Below, piece after piece: positions 19,155 to 29,786 of a DNA stretch of 64,000 bases. Where the stretch lies: positions 1-64,000 of the forward strand of contig JAECUM010001152.1 of NCBI GenBank assembly GCA_016617855.1, read 5' to 3'. A program made the position numbers and the translations under genes. Source of the stretch: Megalonaias nervosa. Its lineage: Eukaryota > Mollusca > Bivalvia > Unionida > Unionidae. Under the pieces are notes generated by a model. That model did no database searches and was not told the DNA's origin. It worked only from the letters and a program-made list of their open reading frames with translations. Each line of letters begins with the position of its first letter. The first letter of the stretch is position 1.

Positions 19155-19418
19155 TTATAGGAGATTTACCTGATGATGTATTATTTTTTTTTTGTCATAA
19201 TATCGTTTTAGTTCTCTGTATTTTTTTCCGCCACATTTTAGACACAATTGAGTTTTTCCTCTGACTCCAACACCGCATTTCACACACGGTATTGGTCCTG
19301 TACTTCCATTTTTGATACTTTGTGCATGATTTCCGCAGTATTTGTTCACACACGATTTATTACAAGTAGAAGTATATCCAATTTTGAGCCAAGCACATTT
19401 GTTTTGTGTTTCAAGCAT
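19155..19418 (-). CDS. P2 small zinc-ribbon protein
   Basis: 87 residues with two CxxC knuckles forming a ribbon (CVKCGVGVRG and CLKCGGKKY), preceded by more cysteines and histidines (CNKSCVNKYCGNH), then a Lys-rich tail. It is probably a DNA- or RNA-binding accessory protein. The phospholipase A2 gene of the same element starts with a similar ribbon (CVRC...CVKC), so the two may be related. Minus strand, divergent from the polymerase gene 43 bases away. Intact. Confidence 0.6.
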   Translation of the reverse strand: MLETQNKCAWLKIGYTSTCNKSCVNKYCGNHAQSIKNGSTGPIPCVKCGVGVRGKTQLCLKCGGKKYRELKRYYDKKKIIHHQVNLL

Positions 19419-19460
19419 TATATATACTAAAACTTTAATTTAAATATTTGTTTTAATTAT

Positions 19461-22400
19461 ATGGAGGAATTATCCGTTATTGAACCTTCCCCTGCTAGAT
19501 TTGACCTTGACAGACTACCAGAATATAAACTTAGTACTTCGATGCAGGATCTGGCATTAACGGATGAGGATGTAACCGAACGTATTCGTGAAGCAAAAAC
19601 TGAATTTCGTGACGATGGTGCTGCTCATGTATGGCCAACATTCAGAGTTGGAAATGTTACTAATATGATGAATGACAAACGGGGAAAAGTAATTATTAAT
19701 CACCTTGATAATCAAAAATATTTTATTTTAATAAAATTTATTGTAAATACAGAAGAAGATATTTGGATTATTCGTGATAAGCGTGATCCAGTCCGTGTGC
19801 AGTCCTGGGGTAGTATTGTTTTCTTAAATAATAAATCTAAACCCGGAATACTTACTGGTGTTGATAAACCGTATTATGAACGTGCATATCCAGTTACTGC
19901 AGTTGTATATGGAATATATTCACTGAATGATAAACCTGACGTCGGGAATCTAAAACCTATGAGATTGTCAGAGTCAAGAATAAATTGTGTAGCTGAACGA
20001 GTTACAGAACACTTTACAAACGCGATACGTGGTAATGGTTTAACTGATTTAAGACGTTAAAAAATAAATATGTGGGCAGAGTCCGTTAAAGATACCGGAG
20101 CGTCTATCAAAGATGTCGCTGAGCTAGAGAAAAAATTAAGATTTCCAATAACAGTAAAAACGTTAACCGGAGAGATTTTATACAAACCGAAGCATACAAA
20201 AAATGGAACTCCGATAGATATTATTGATCATAACGCGCACGCATGGACTAATGCTGTAACGATATTTCCACGAGATAGAACGGTTAAATTTTATGACGGT
20301 GATATTTTTGATTTTATAAAAAATATTAGTAAAACCGATCCTGTTTCTGTTTGGTTATTTCAGAGTTCTGAATATAATCATTATGATCAATTTGTACGAC
20401 CTAATGGTGATATTTATCGTACAGAATCTCTCCATGAGGAAATGGAACATCTTGCGCAGCGCCTTTGGCGTGAATATACTTCAGACGATGTCAAAGTTAG
20501 ACAATTATTAAATAATTGTTTTACAGTTCCATCTGCAGCGGCTCACTTCTCTCAGGAGAAAAGTTTATGGAAACCAACACGATCGGAATTTCTTGAAGAT
20601 GTCAAGAAAAGCTGTATAGAATATGGACACGGTGGATTATGGAACACCAAATACAACCACAGTGATGTTATCTCGGTTGATATGGTAGCGTGTTATCCTG
20701 GAAGTTTTCTTGGATATGGAGAATGTTCTAAATATTTTAAGAGATTCGTACATCCTACACATGACATGACCAGGGTTGCGATAAACGGACCCTTACCAGA
20801 TTTTGACTTAACAGGATTTGCTCACGTAGAATCATTCGAGTTTAGAGAAGATCTCCATCCGATTATTTATATTTGGTTTGGAAAACATTTTTCAGAGCGA
20901 CGTTGGGTTCCGATAGTACTATTGCGATATATGCTTGATGTTGGATTTTTAATATCGTTGAGAGTAACTGAAGCGATTATATCGTATAATTCACAGAAGC
21001 AAGTTTGGTTACCAGAACCGAACAGATTTAATATCGATGATACCAGGAAAGAATTCCCTGATATTGATGAAGATTATGTTATTAAAATAAATAAATGCAG
21101 AAACGAGTACCATGAGAAACTTGCAAAAGATCTTGGTAGAAAGATAATCGGTAAATTTACTCAAAGTGGTTCATACGATCATAAACGAACGTGTACAAGA
21201 TTGATTATGAACGATGCTGAACTAGATTTTATAATCGCTGATACAACGGAGCAAAATACGTTTATAAACAGATGTAGTACTTATTTATCAGATGGAACAA
21301 AACTAGGTACTATTGTGAGCTATCTTGATGGCGAGTCACCGCAGTTTACTCATTTAAGATCTTCGATGTTAGCGTATGTTTCGATAAATCTACTATCGAT
21401 GATAAATAAATTTCCCCGTTACGCTGTCAGAGTCGCTACGGATTCATTTTATGTACATAAAAAATATACAGATTTGTTAAAACCGCTACTTGGTAATGGT
21501 GAATAGGGAACATGGAGAATAAAACAGGAAAATATACTTAGTTATTCTGAATCTGCAAATGTTGAAATTGTGGAGACATATTACAAAAATAATAATCAAA
21601 TATTAAAGTCATCTGCACCATCTGTGTACGATCCTGTATCTAGACATAAAACCGTTTATCTTAATGGGTGTGGAGGGTCAGGTAAAACAACTCGTACGAT
21701 TAACTTATTTATAAATAATATCTCAGATATGATTGTTTTGACACCGACGCACAAACTTGCTAGAGAAATAAAGCAACGAGGAGTAAAATCGTGTACTTAT
21801 CACGGTTTCTTTAGATGGTGTGGAGACACATGGACTCCTGAACGAATGGGTGAGAAATATATACGTAAATATATTATATGGGACGAGATATGCACGGTGT
21901 CGTTAGAAACACTAAAAACATTTCTTGATTGGTTATTATTGAAGAATACTGCTGTGATTATGTGCGGCGATAATGGTCAACCACCACCCTTTGTTGGAGA
22001 GTCTCCACATGAATGGCTGAAGAATAACGTAAATTATTATGAAGAAATAAATGATGACCATAGAGCTATTGATGAACCGCTAAAGGAATTTAAAAAGTTA
22101 ATCAGACTTCAGCCAGACAGAGTACAATGTGAGATAATGCGAGGAGTAATTCCAGAGACTTCTATGAATGAATTTTGGACTTTATGGAATCCCGCTGATT
22201 TAATAGTTTCAAGTAGAAAGATAGTTCGTGATGAACTACAGGATAAATTATTTACGTTACATAAAGAAAAGTTTTCAGATCTACCGGTACCATTATGTTA
22301 TCGCCCCTCAGATACTCGACGACAGAATATTGATGTTGAAATTCCTGGTGGTGGAATACAGAATCTTGTCTTGAATGATATCGTGTTGGTTGTTGTTGAT

Positions 22401-22910
22401 GTCGTTGAGAACGCGTTGAATATGGATAAATCGCCATGGACGTTAGGATACGCTATAACAATTCACTCGTCGCAGGGATTAACTATAACTGATACTAGAA
22501 TCTGGATTGTAGATGATCGGATCGAATGGTCGAATTTAGTCTATCTCGCAGTTTCTAGGGTCAGAAGAATATCTCAACTACATAGGGTTATTATGAATTT
22601 TATAGAAAATAATGATCAAACTGTTAATAATGACGTAATAAGAAAACAATATCTGGTTATAAGCAGTGTGACAAAAAAAAATAATCGTGACTTTGATATT
22701 GATGCTGAATTTATTATAACATTAAGACAACAACAGAATAATCATTGCGCAAGTTGCAACTGTAATATGTCATGGCAATATTCGAATAATAATCCAAGAC
22801 AATTTACCGTAGACAGAATTAATAGTGATCTTGGTCATACACGTGAAAATGTGATGTTGACTTGTCTCGAGTGTAATCGACGTCGAGGATCTGGACGTTT
22901 ACAAAATTGA
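19461..22910 (+). pseudogene. P2 PolB-SF1 helicase-HNH fusion, one frame with two in-frame stops
   Basis: A single frame of about 1149 codons broken by TAA at 20058-20060 and TAG at 21504-21506. Part 1 (199 residues) has no known motif. Part 2 (20070-21503) has divergent PolB palm motifs: A, SVDMVACYPGSF; B region, RKIIGKFTQSG; C, VRVATDSFYV. Part 3 (after the TAG) has SF1 helicase motifs in order: Walker A GCGGSGKTTR, IIWDE, CGDNGQPPPF, TIHSSQGLT, YLAVSRVRR. The tail is an HNH finger (CASCNCN, FTVDRINSD, CLECNRRRG). The sequence after each stop continues naturally: HNxHAW and GTWRIKQE, a PolB-like end. The canonical Polinton polymerase carries no helicase. The stops could be decay, sequencing error or recoding. 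It would replicate the element. Confidence 0.8.
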
Positions 22911-23872
22911 GCTTGGTGGTAATTGTGTATCTGCAGGAATTATTTGTAATTGTTCACGTACAAATCCACGTTGAGGAGCTGTAGAATCTAGTATGTAGAT
23001 TGGAGGTCTACCAGTGGATCTAACCACGCTAGAAATTTTATGTGTAGTCACGCTCCAGATAGGATCGGTTGCTCTTTTTTTACCACCTTCAAGTTCGCCA
23101 GGTTCATATAAATATCTAACTGTAACATTTCCTAATACTGGTTGAGAGAAAGATTCACGTCGTTGTATTGGTATATATTTTTTTTGATCGCATTAGAAGG
23201 TTTCATGGAAGTTGCACGAGTAATTTCATTATTCAACGCAGCTATCACACTCGGTAATCTTGCAACCCATTCATGAGATCTATCCTTGAGGTCAGTAGAT
23301 ATTTCCTTTGCATATTGGTATCCAAATAACCGCTCAGCAAGTGTTCTATTAAATCGTTCAACGATTGCCTGATCACGATGAATTTCAGTATGTCCTCGTC
23401 TGATTTTAACGTTATGTTTCTTCATCAACGATGATACTACTCCAAGAAATTCTTTACCAGGATCAACTTGTAATAACCGTGGCCATCGTAGACCACCACG
23501 TTGATAAATGCACTCAAACGCAGATACAACTTCAGATGTTGTCTTTGTTGATAATGGCTCCGCTTCTTTATATCTACTCGCAACATCAACGACAGTTAAC
23601 GCGTATTTGTACGTGCGTGATTTTCGTCCACGTGTTTTAATGGTGTCGTGTGGTAAAAGCAAAATATCTGCTTGATGAACTTCATTAGGAACGTTAACAT
23701 CAAAATGCGCGTAATGAATTTTTTTAGGTGGACTTAGGAAGATTTGCCATATTGCCTGTCGTGCTAACCATGATGCAGCGACATTACGTGAAACTTTTGC
23801 TGCTTCAGCAAGTTTACTAATCGCTGCTTTACCTCTCCAGAATCCTCTCGGAGAATAATAAACAGATTCCAT
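22899..23872 (-). pseudogene. P2 retrovirus-like (rve) integrase, frameshifted near the C-terminus
   Basis: The first 246 codons hold the N-terminal helical region (MESVYYSPRGFWRGKAAISK, WLARQAIWQIFL) and the DDE core: first Asp in VHQADILLLPHD, DVASRY, second Asp in LQVDPGKEF, Glu in IVERFNRTL about 35 residues later. The frame then fails at an eight-A run (T run on the plus strand at 23178-23185). One base off, about 85 further codons continue to a stop at 22899, with the beta-rich C-terminal DNA-binding segment (PIWSVTTHKISSV). It inserts the element. The tail overlaps the convergent polymerase frame by 12 bases. A homopolymer site makes sequencing error plausible. Confidence 0.85.
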
Positions 23873-23888
23873 TATGATAGTTATATAA

Positions 23889-24391
23889 TTAATTGCCAGC
23901 CCCTAACACTAATTTACCTTTCATAGCAGTTTTTACTAGAAAACTAGCTAATTTTTCTCTGAGAGATTTATTAGGTATAGAATTTAACGCGTGAATCAAT
24001 TTTACATCTGCGAGATGTCGGTGTTGCAAATCCTTACTTTTATACGCGACATCATGAACGTAACACGCTTGATCGATCTTATTTACTGGATACTCTCCTG
24101 GTTTTGGTTGATCTTGATCATCAAGTCGAATATCAAGACGAGTTCCAGGACCACAATAATTATATCCGGGTAAATGTTTCTCACCGGATATTTAGCCCAT
24201 GGAGTTCCTGGTAATTTTCCTAACGAAGCAGCGATATCACCCCCACCTGTCTTTGTTGGAATAAATTTATATTTCTTGGTGCCACATTTCACACACTTAC
24301 CTGTAAGTGCTCGTTTTTTATTTTTTGTTGTTATTGTCGTTAATTCAGTAGTATCGGTAGGTGCACTGCATCGAACACAATATAGAATCAT
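23889..24391 (-). pseudogene. P2 zinc-ribbon plus phospholipase A2 protein (1-base frameshift)
   Basis: The N-terminal ribbon (YCVRCSAPTD, KCVKCGTKKY) is followed by KTGGGDIAASLGKLPGTPW. Then, one base out of register at 24184-24185 (plus strand ACCGG where ACCCGG is expected), comes a phospholipase A2 domain: LPGYNYCGPGTRLD is the calcium loop and IDQACYVHDVAYK holds the catalytic HD dyad. This combination is the parvovirus-VP1-type PLA2, used to breach endosomal membranes during entry; that role here is inference. It is about 167 codons long and lies 12 bases from the divergent ATPase gene. Relic P1 has a homologue at 4510-5030, so it belongs to the lineage. Confidence 0.85.
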
Positions 24392-24403
24392 ATTATTTAT
24401 TAT

Positions 24404-25075
24404 ATGGATATAATTGACTTTTCTGCGACAGGAAAACAAGAACCAGTAAAGCACCATCCAGCGCTTCCGAATTCTATCAGAATGATTATAATAGGCCCAT
24501 CTGGAAGTGGGAAGACGCAATTACTGCTTAATCTAATAATGCGATGGCTGAAGTGGGATAAATTATATTTAGTAGCACCATCTGTAGATGATCAGCGATG
24601 TTACGAAGTACTTAAAAATTTTAATGAAAACGCAAAATTGTTGCATGAAGACAATATCATAGACTTTATTACTGATATTGATGAAGCGCCATCCGTAGAT
24701 GACCTAGATGGATTCATTAATAATTTAGTAGTGTATGATGATGTTATGCTGGACAAACAATCAAATCCAGCTAGAATATTTTCACGAGGTAGACATAAAA
24801 ACACAGACGCGATTTATGTTACACAGAGTTATACACAAATTCCAAAAGTGATCAGAGATAACTGTAACATTTTAGTTGTGTTTAATGGCGTAGATAATCA
24901 TACGCTGCAAAATATTTATTATACTTGGTGTTCAGGCGACATGGACATGAACAAATTTAAAAATTTCTTTTCAAAAGCTCAAGCTGCTCCCTTTGGTTTT
25001 GTAACGATAAATTTACACGATCCAAGGTCAAGATATCGTAATGGACTTGATATAATTTTTGGACAAAAATCATAG
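24404..25075 (+). CDS. P2 genome-packaging ATPase (A32/FtsK-HerA type)
   Basis: 223 residues, intact. Walker A is IIIGPSGSGKTQLL at about residue 32. Walker B is LVVYDDVMLD at about residue 109. IYVTQSYTQIP after it is the sensor-like element of viral packaging ATPases. It would pump DNA into capsids. The final TAG stop uses the AG that starts the right terminal repeat, so the gene ends flush with the element's terminus. It is the best conserved gene shared with relic P1. Confidence 0.9.
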   Translation: MDIIDFSATGKQEPVKHHPALPNSIRMIIIGPSGSGKTQLLLNLIMRWLKWDKLYLVAPSVDDQRCYEVLKNFNENAKLLHEDNIIDFITDIDEAPSVDDLDGFINNLVVYDDVMLDKQSNPARIFSRGRHKNTDAIYVTQSYTQIPKVIRDNCNILVVFNGVDNHTLQNIYYTWCSGDMDMNKFKNFFSKAQAAPFGFVTINLHDPRSRYRNGLDIIFGQKS

Positions 25076-25269
25076 CCGCAGGGAGGGTGGACGACAAAAA
25101 ATTAAGTGACCAGATTGTGAAAAAATCAGATAAAATCTGGTCAATTAGAGAAGTTTTCATTATTAAGACAAAAACTTTTTTTTTCAACCTTCGTAGGAAC
25201 CCTTAATTTCAAAAAACAAGGTCTCTACAATTAAGCCAAAAAGTTGTAGGGTCCACCCTCCCTGCTGCT
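25074..25269 (-). repeat. P2 right terminal inverted repeat
   Basis: Inverted copy of 9465-9661, about 98% identical: roughly four substitutions and one base missing in a T run. One substitution (AGCCGC for AGCAGC) lies in the inner end and weakens its own outer stem by one pair. Confidence 0.95.
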
Positions 25270-25274
25270 TCCCG
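25270..25274. repeat. Target-site duplication of P2, right (TCCCG)
   Basis: Same five bases as 9460-9464. The host sequence CATCCAAGGCGAACTCC follows, which reads as the continuation of the R1 repeat that was interrupted. Confidence 0.7.
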
Positions 25275-25663
25275 CATCCAAGGCGAACTCCTTTAAAAAT
25301 ATAAAATGCTAGGTATGAAAAGAATGTGTTTTCCTCTTTGTTATATTCAATTATTTTCTTCGCATTTTGATGTAATTTAGTGCATTAATTAGATATCGGT
25401 TCAGATGCTCGAAACACTCTCACTTATGCAAAGCCCTAACATTATGCATTTTGTTGCATTTCTTGGGTTATGACACTTTGTCAGATATTGCTGTTGACTC
25501 CCGTGATATGCTGCTTTTGTCGTACACCAAAACATGTTTCTTAATTACTGAGCGATTCTCAAGAAAACATCAACAATATTGTCTTTCCCTCTTTGTTTCA
25601 TTTTTTACGCTTTATTACTATAAATATTAGGTCCTTTTTTGAGGGCTAAGGATTTCCTATTTC

Positions 25664-25732
<69 letters not shown>

Positions 25733-26385
25733 TTTGCATAACAGGTATTTGCCCTTGTAGCTTTCAACATGATTCAGATATTGGGGGTTTTCAAAATTAA
25801 TTATTAAACTCACATTCTTAAATTTCATGTTTAAGTCTTCACAGATATTCCTATAAATTCACATACAGTCCATTGGTTCTTCTTTTGTCCAAGACTACTA
25901 AAAAAATAAATTGTGCTAGGATGTCTGAAAAATCAACTTTGGCGTTCATTTTGATTTCTTTAACTAGAATTATAAGACACATTTAATAATTTGCATGAGT
26001 GTTAATTGGACAGATGGGAAAAGGGTATAGATATTGTACGAATTTGTGTGTAAACATATAAAGAATAGAAAGCATATATTTTAGCAGTAGTTTGGTAAAC
26101 AAAACAAATCCATTAAAATCTTGCCAAAATTGTCTCCCCCAACCCAATACAACGTTTGGTGATAATTTAGCACTACAATTATAGCATTCCAACATGTACA
26201 TTTATTTTAGTAGTATAATTTCAGATATCAAATTTCACTGTGGGATAAGATAAAAAGGTTCGACTTTGGTCTTGCCTCTTGGCTCTATTGACATGTGTCC
26301 GTCGTCTTGTTGAGCCAACAATTGTTTTTTTATTTTTTTTATGTTGATTTGTATTGTTTTCATATTTCTGCAAGAGATACTAATA
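25275..26385. other. Intron sequence with (TA)n, no gene seen
   Basis: AT-rich. A TA run of about 62 bases lies at 25667-25728. No coding or splice structure recognised. Confidence 0.45.
25667..25728. repeat. (TA)n microsatellite
   Basis: Uninterrupted TA dinucleotides. Confidence 0.95.
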
Positions 26386-26393
26386 CACTAAAC

Positions 26394-26539
26394 CAGTGGT
26401 TCTCAAACTTTTTCGGGCCACGCCCCCTTGGCTATTCTCAGCGCCCCGTACCTTACCCCGTAAAAAGCATTATTCAGCATAAGCGCACCCCCACCCCACC
26501 CCCCTCTGGTAATCCCACCGCCCACTTTGGGAACCACTG
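26394..26539. mobile_element. hAT-type MITE, 146 bp
   Basis: Termini CAGTGGTTCTCAAACTTT and, inverted, AAAGTGGG...GGGAACCACTG, the well-known CAGTGGTTCTCAA ends of non-autonomous hAT elements. It is flanked by a perfect 8 bp duplication CACTAAAC (26386-26393 and 26540-26547). It has no coding capacity. The C-rich interior (CACCCCCACCCCACCCCCC) is unlike the flanks. Confidence 0.92.
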
Positions 26540-26544
26540 CACTA

Positions 26545-26860
26545 AACTATAAGTGGCCTAGTGATTATTATATGGTAAACCATTTAATATGAGTGACCCA
26601 GTGATTATTATATGGTAATACATTAATTATGAGTAGCCTAGTGATTATTATATAGTATTACATTAACTATGAGTGGCCTAGTGATTATTATATAGTAATA
26701 CATTAACGATAAGTGGCCTAGTGATTATTATATGGTAATACATTAACAATGAAAGACCCAGTTATTATTATATACCACTACTGTAACTATGAGTGGCCCA
26801 ATGATTATTATATAGTAATACATGAACTGTGAGTGACCTAGCGATTATTAATTTTGATTT
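26545..26860 (+). repeat. Minisatellite, 40 bp unit, about 8 copies
   Basis: GTGATTATTATATGGTAAT and its variants start at 26561, 26601, 26641, 26681, 26721, 26761, 26801 and 26841, an exact 40 bp period. Each unit also contains GAGTGGCCTA. There are no unique spacers, so it is not a CRISPR array. Confidence 0.95.
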
Positions 26861-27328
26861 TCATCGCACCTCTAAGTCTTGCTGTTCTATTAAATTTTCT
26901 CTAACGAATGCTAATGCTCTCGTATCCATATATTGGATGTAAAACAACAATAAAATTGTATTGTCTCTGTTCTCTCAACGTATGTACTGCTATGATATAG
27001 TTTGAACATTAACACGGCATAAGTATCCAGGTAAAGAAACATTGGCAGATACAGATGAGTAATCTGTTATACTTACCTACGGAAGTAATTTAAACCGCAT
27101 ATAATTCAAATGATGGTTTTTAAGTCAGTTTCTTGTAGCAGACATATAACTAGGGACGAATGTTCAAACTGGGTCACGGTTTGTTGAGGAGGCAGGAGGA
27201 CATTGATGAACGGCAAGACGCACTGGGTTGATCTCAAAATATAGATTACATTTGTGAAAAATATGGTGCGCATATATTGCGTCTTGTTCCGATCTGTTTG
27301 ACGTAGTTTTTAAATTCAAATATAACCC

Positions 27329-27352
27329 TCTCTCTCTCTCTCTCTCTCTCTC
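27329..27352. repeat. (TC)n microsatellite
   Basis: Twelve CT dinucleotides just downstream (in gene sense) of the exon 1 donor. Confidence 0.9.
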
Positions 27353-27373
27353 AAAATTATGTCATATACTTAC

Positions 27374-27473
27374 AAGATGCTCCATGACTACTGATAACCA
27401 GAAGAAAAAACAAGGCTTTAATCCTGAATTCAAATTTCATCCAAAGCAAGAGTGACATCTCCGCAGAAGACAT
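27374..27473 (-). CDS. Host gene, exon 1: signal peptide
   Basis: The first in-frame ATG is at 27473, with further ATGs at 27458 and 27440. From 27440 the protein reads MKFEFRIKALFFLLVISSHG, a standard signal peptide with positively charged start, hydrophobic core and small residues at the end. The exon ends with a perfect donor GTAAGT and leaves one base (T), which combines with GC at the start of exon 2 (2985) to make Cys. I take it as the 5' coding exon of the fucolectin-domain gene. The gap of 24.4 kb is large but is accounted for by the transposons inside it. Confidence 0.6.
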
Positions 27474-29374
27474 CTTTTAACATGTGACAGTCAACAGAGA
27501 TATCACAAGTAAATTACAATTGTGGCGTCGTTAACTCTATTTAGCAAGAGTTCGTATAGGAAGCTACGATAACGAACAGTAGAAAATTTGTTGTGCATAA
27601 AAAGTAAGTCCTCTTGAATATTTTAATCACCAGGAAGTTTGAAAACCAATATCGCATTTCATGAACCTGGATGCATGAGATCATTTACATGTAGTATCAT
27701 GTGTACTAAAATCATAAAGTATTCATTCTACTAGGTTAATTGCCCGTCCTAGGACGCAAGCAGGGGAGTAGCTACCAAACGGCAAGTATATGCAAAGCAT
27801 AGGGGTCCATAAATTATTTTCTTACACTATAGATTAGGCAGAGACCGTCGGTGAGCTTTGCACATGGGCCCCAAACAGGTACCCAATTATTCTTGCTACG
27901 CTACTGGACAGGAATTTTAAACCACAAAAAAGTAAATAAAATTAAAATTAATTGGGATGAGCGAGCTTAAAAGAAAATTTGAAGATAAATATACAAAAAC
28001 AAACAAACAACTATTTAAAAATTTTGGATGCCGCCGTTAGTTCCGAACTCGTGACCTCTAATTTGACAGCCGGAACACACAGAAAGAAAGACAGACAAAT
28101 GTGGGTATATTTGTTTATAAGATAAGATAGGATAGGTTGCTCATACTTACGTCAATAATTCGGAAATAATTCAGCTGGTGGAGAGCTGTCTGATTAATGT
28201 ACTGTCTAAATCGATCAACAATGTTGAAGGAAACGAAAACCAAGACTGCACATATCAACTGTTCAGTGTCACAAGCTGTAGAAATTTAACGCTGCACAAC
28301 ATGTTTATAACCCGCAGTTGTGAACTGATTTGAAAGCAATGTACCTCAGTATCTGGTGTCTATGGGTTTATTGCCAATTAACAAAACTAAATCATATAGG
28401 GAAGATTTTTACGAATATATTTTTCTTCAAATTTATTCCCGCAACCAAACAAATAATAATAGACACATTTGATTCATCATCTCCGGTGAGACTAACCAAA
28501 GGACACTAACATAGCAGTTAGCTCAGTGACTAACACTGAATCAGATATTACAGCGAAGCTATACTATCAGGAAAGCAAAAGAAATGGTCCCATATAGGCT
28601 TTGTGCTAAGAATTTATTAAAGTCAGACATAGGTGGAGTTATTTACAAACAAAGATGGACAAATCAATGGATGGAAATAAAGAATGTTCGAGAACTAAGT
28701 CTTAAATTGTAAGACTGATTGCGAACACCGTCCCAAAGACTCATCAGTCTCAAATACATCAAATCATCGTTCAACATCTTCACGTAAATTTACACTGGAT
28801 ATTTCGAAACCAGCAACGGAAATTGCGCAGAATTAGAAGACATTTTGCACCAAAGATGTATGGACACGGATATATTTTTAAGTTCTGCCATCAATCTTAG
28901 CAAAAGGCCCACCTCAACATCTAAAGCTTCCGAACTTGAGGGTAGTGCATAGGACAGAAACCACTTACCGCCCGCAAGTAGAGATTTCCTTTTGCATATG
29001 TTTTTTTCTTTCTACATGATTGTTCTTCGTCTTCATTTAGGACCTTTGTGTTGCAGGTTTCGCTCTGATCTCTGCACAAACCTCTCGGGTCGTGGCGCAA
29101 AATTCCGAAACAAACGATTTGTTACGATGACGATTATGATGTCAATCAACAAGTTGTTGCAACTGGAACCGTTTTAACGGTAAAGGGTCTCGGAAGAATG
29201 TTGTCGAAAGGACCTGCAGATAAACCGCCAGAGAATTCAGACGGCGACCAAGACCGCCATGCATCGAATACCATTTTGGAGTTCAAAGGATGATCGTAGT
29301 TATTATATCATATCAGAATCAAATAAAACCCCAAACTCAGGTAAATAAAAGTCTCCCTGATAAAGCTAGTAAAT
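27474..29374. other. 5' flank of host gene, no gene seen
   Basis: Includes a possible small hAT-like fold (CAGGGGAGTAGCTACC near 27763 and the inverse of CAGTAGCGTAGCAA near 27895). No duplication was identified. The rest shows no coding signal. The promoter of the host gene would be here but has no clear TATA box. Confidence 0.35.
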
Positions 29375-29378
29375 TAGC

Positions 29379-29786
29379 GTCTTTAAATGTCTAAGGTCTT
29401 AAACTTTGTAACCCCAATTTTCTGGGGAACTCTTCCAAAGGTATAATATTTTTGTGCTTGTGAAACAAAGCTAGACAATTTTAATTACACGGATATGCTT
29501 ATTGGTCTGAAAAGCGACAATAAAAAAATATTACTGCAAAAGCGACGGGCTGGGCTTTTTGTATAGAATTGCATTTCTCCTACTTTAAGCACATGCATCA
29601 TTCTATCGGATTCATATTACATACTTTGGTTTAATGTCGAGAAAACTGGTTTTCAAACTGAAGAAGGAGTTTATTTTGGGGTCTTATATGTTCCTCCATC
29701 AGATTCAAGGCTTTCTAAAAAAGATGAAATTTACGTGCTCGCATCCGACATTAAAGGTGTACTTCGAACAAATATGTGTTTTTAAT
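29379..29786 (+). mobile_element. LINE endonuclease fragment A (left part)
   Basis: One broken frame reads SLNV-GLKLCNPNFLG, LCLCETKLDNFNYTDML, then EEGVYFGVLYVPPSDSRLSKKDEIYVLASDIK. This is the order of the apurinic-type endonuclease domain in CR1/L2-like LINEs (NxxGL, ETKLD, YVPPxxS). Stops mark decay. It is interrupted at 29786 by another insertion and resumes at 30547. Confidence 0.7.

Larger units (their letters stand above)
9465..25269 (+). mobile_element. Polinton/Maverick element P2 (15.8 kb, nearly complete)
   Basis: Bounded by inverted repeats of 197 and 196 bp that begin AG and end CT, as in Polintons, with a TCCCG duplication outside. It encodes the Polinton set: double-jelly-roll capsid protein, penton-like protein, adenain-type protease, A32-type ATPase, DDE integrase and family B polymerase. 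To these it adds a fibre, a phospholipase A2, zinc-ribbon proteins and two HNH domains. Structural genes run left to right; integrase and phospholipase A2 run right to left. Roughly ten lesions in seven genes make it non-autonomous as assembled, but the repeats differ at only about four bases and one indel, so the insertion is young. Some of the lesions could be sequencing indels. Confidence 0.95.

Noticed and set aside
26561..26855. Regularly spaced repeat resembling a CRISPR array
   Set aside because: The 40 bp units are contiguous, with no unique spacers, in a eukaryotic intron; it is a minisatellite. The same holds for 31280-31763.
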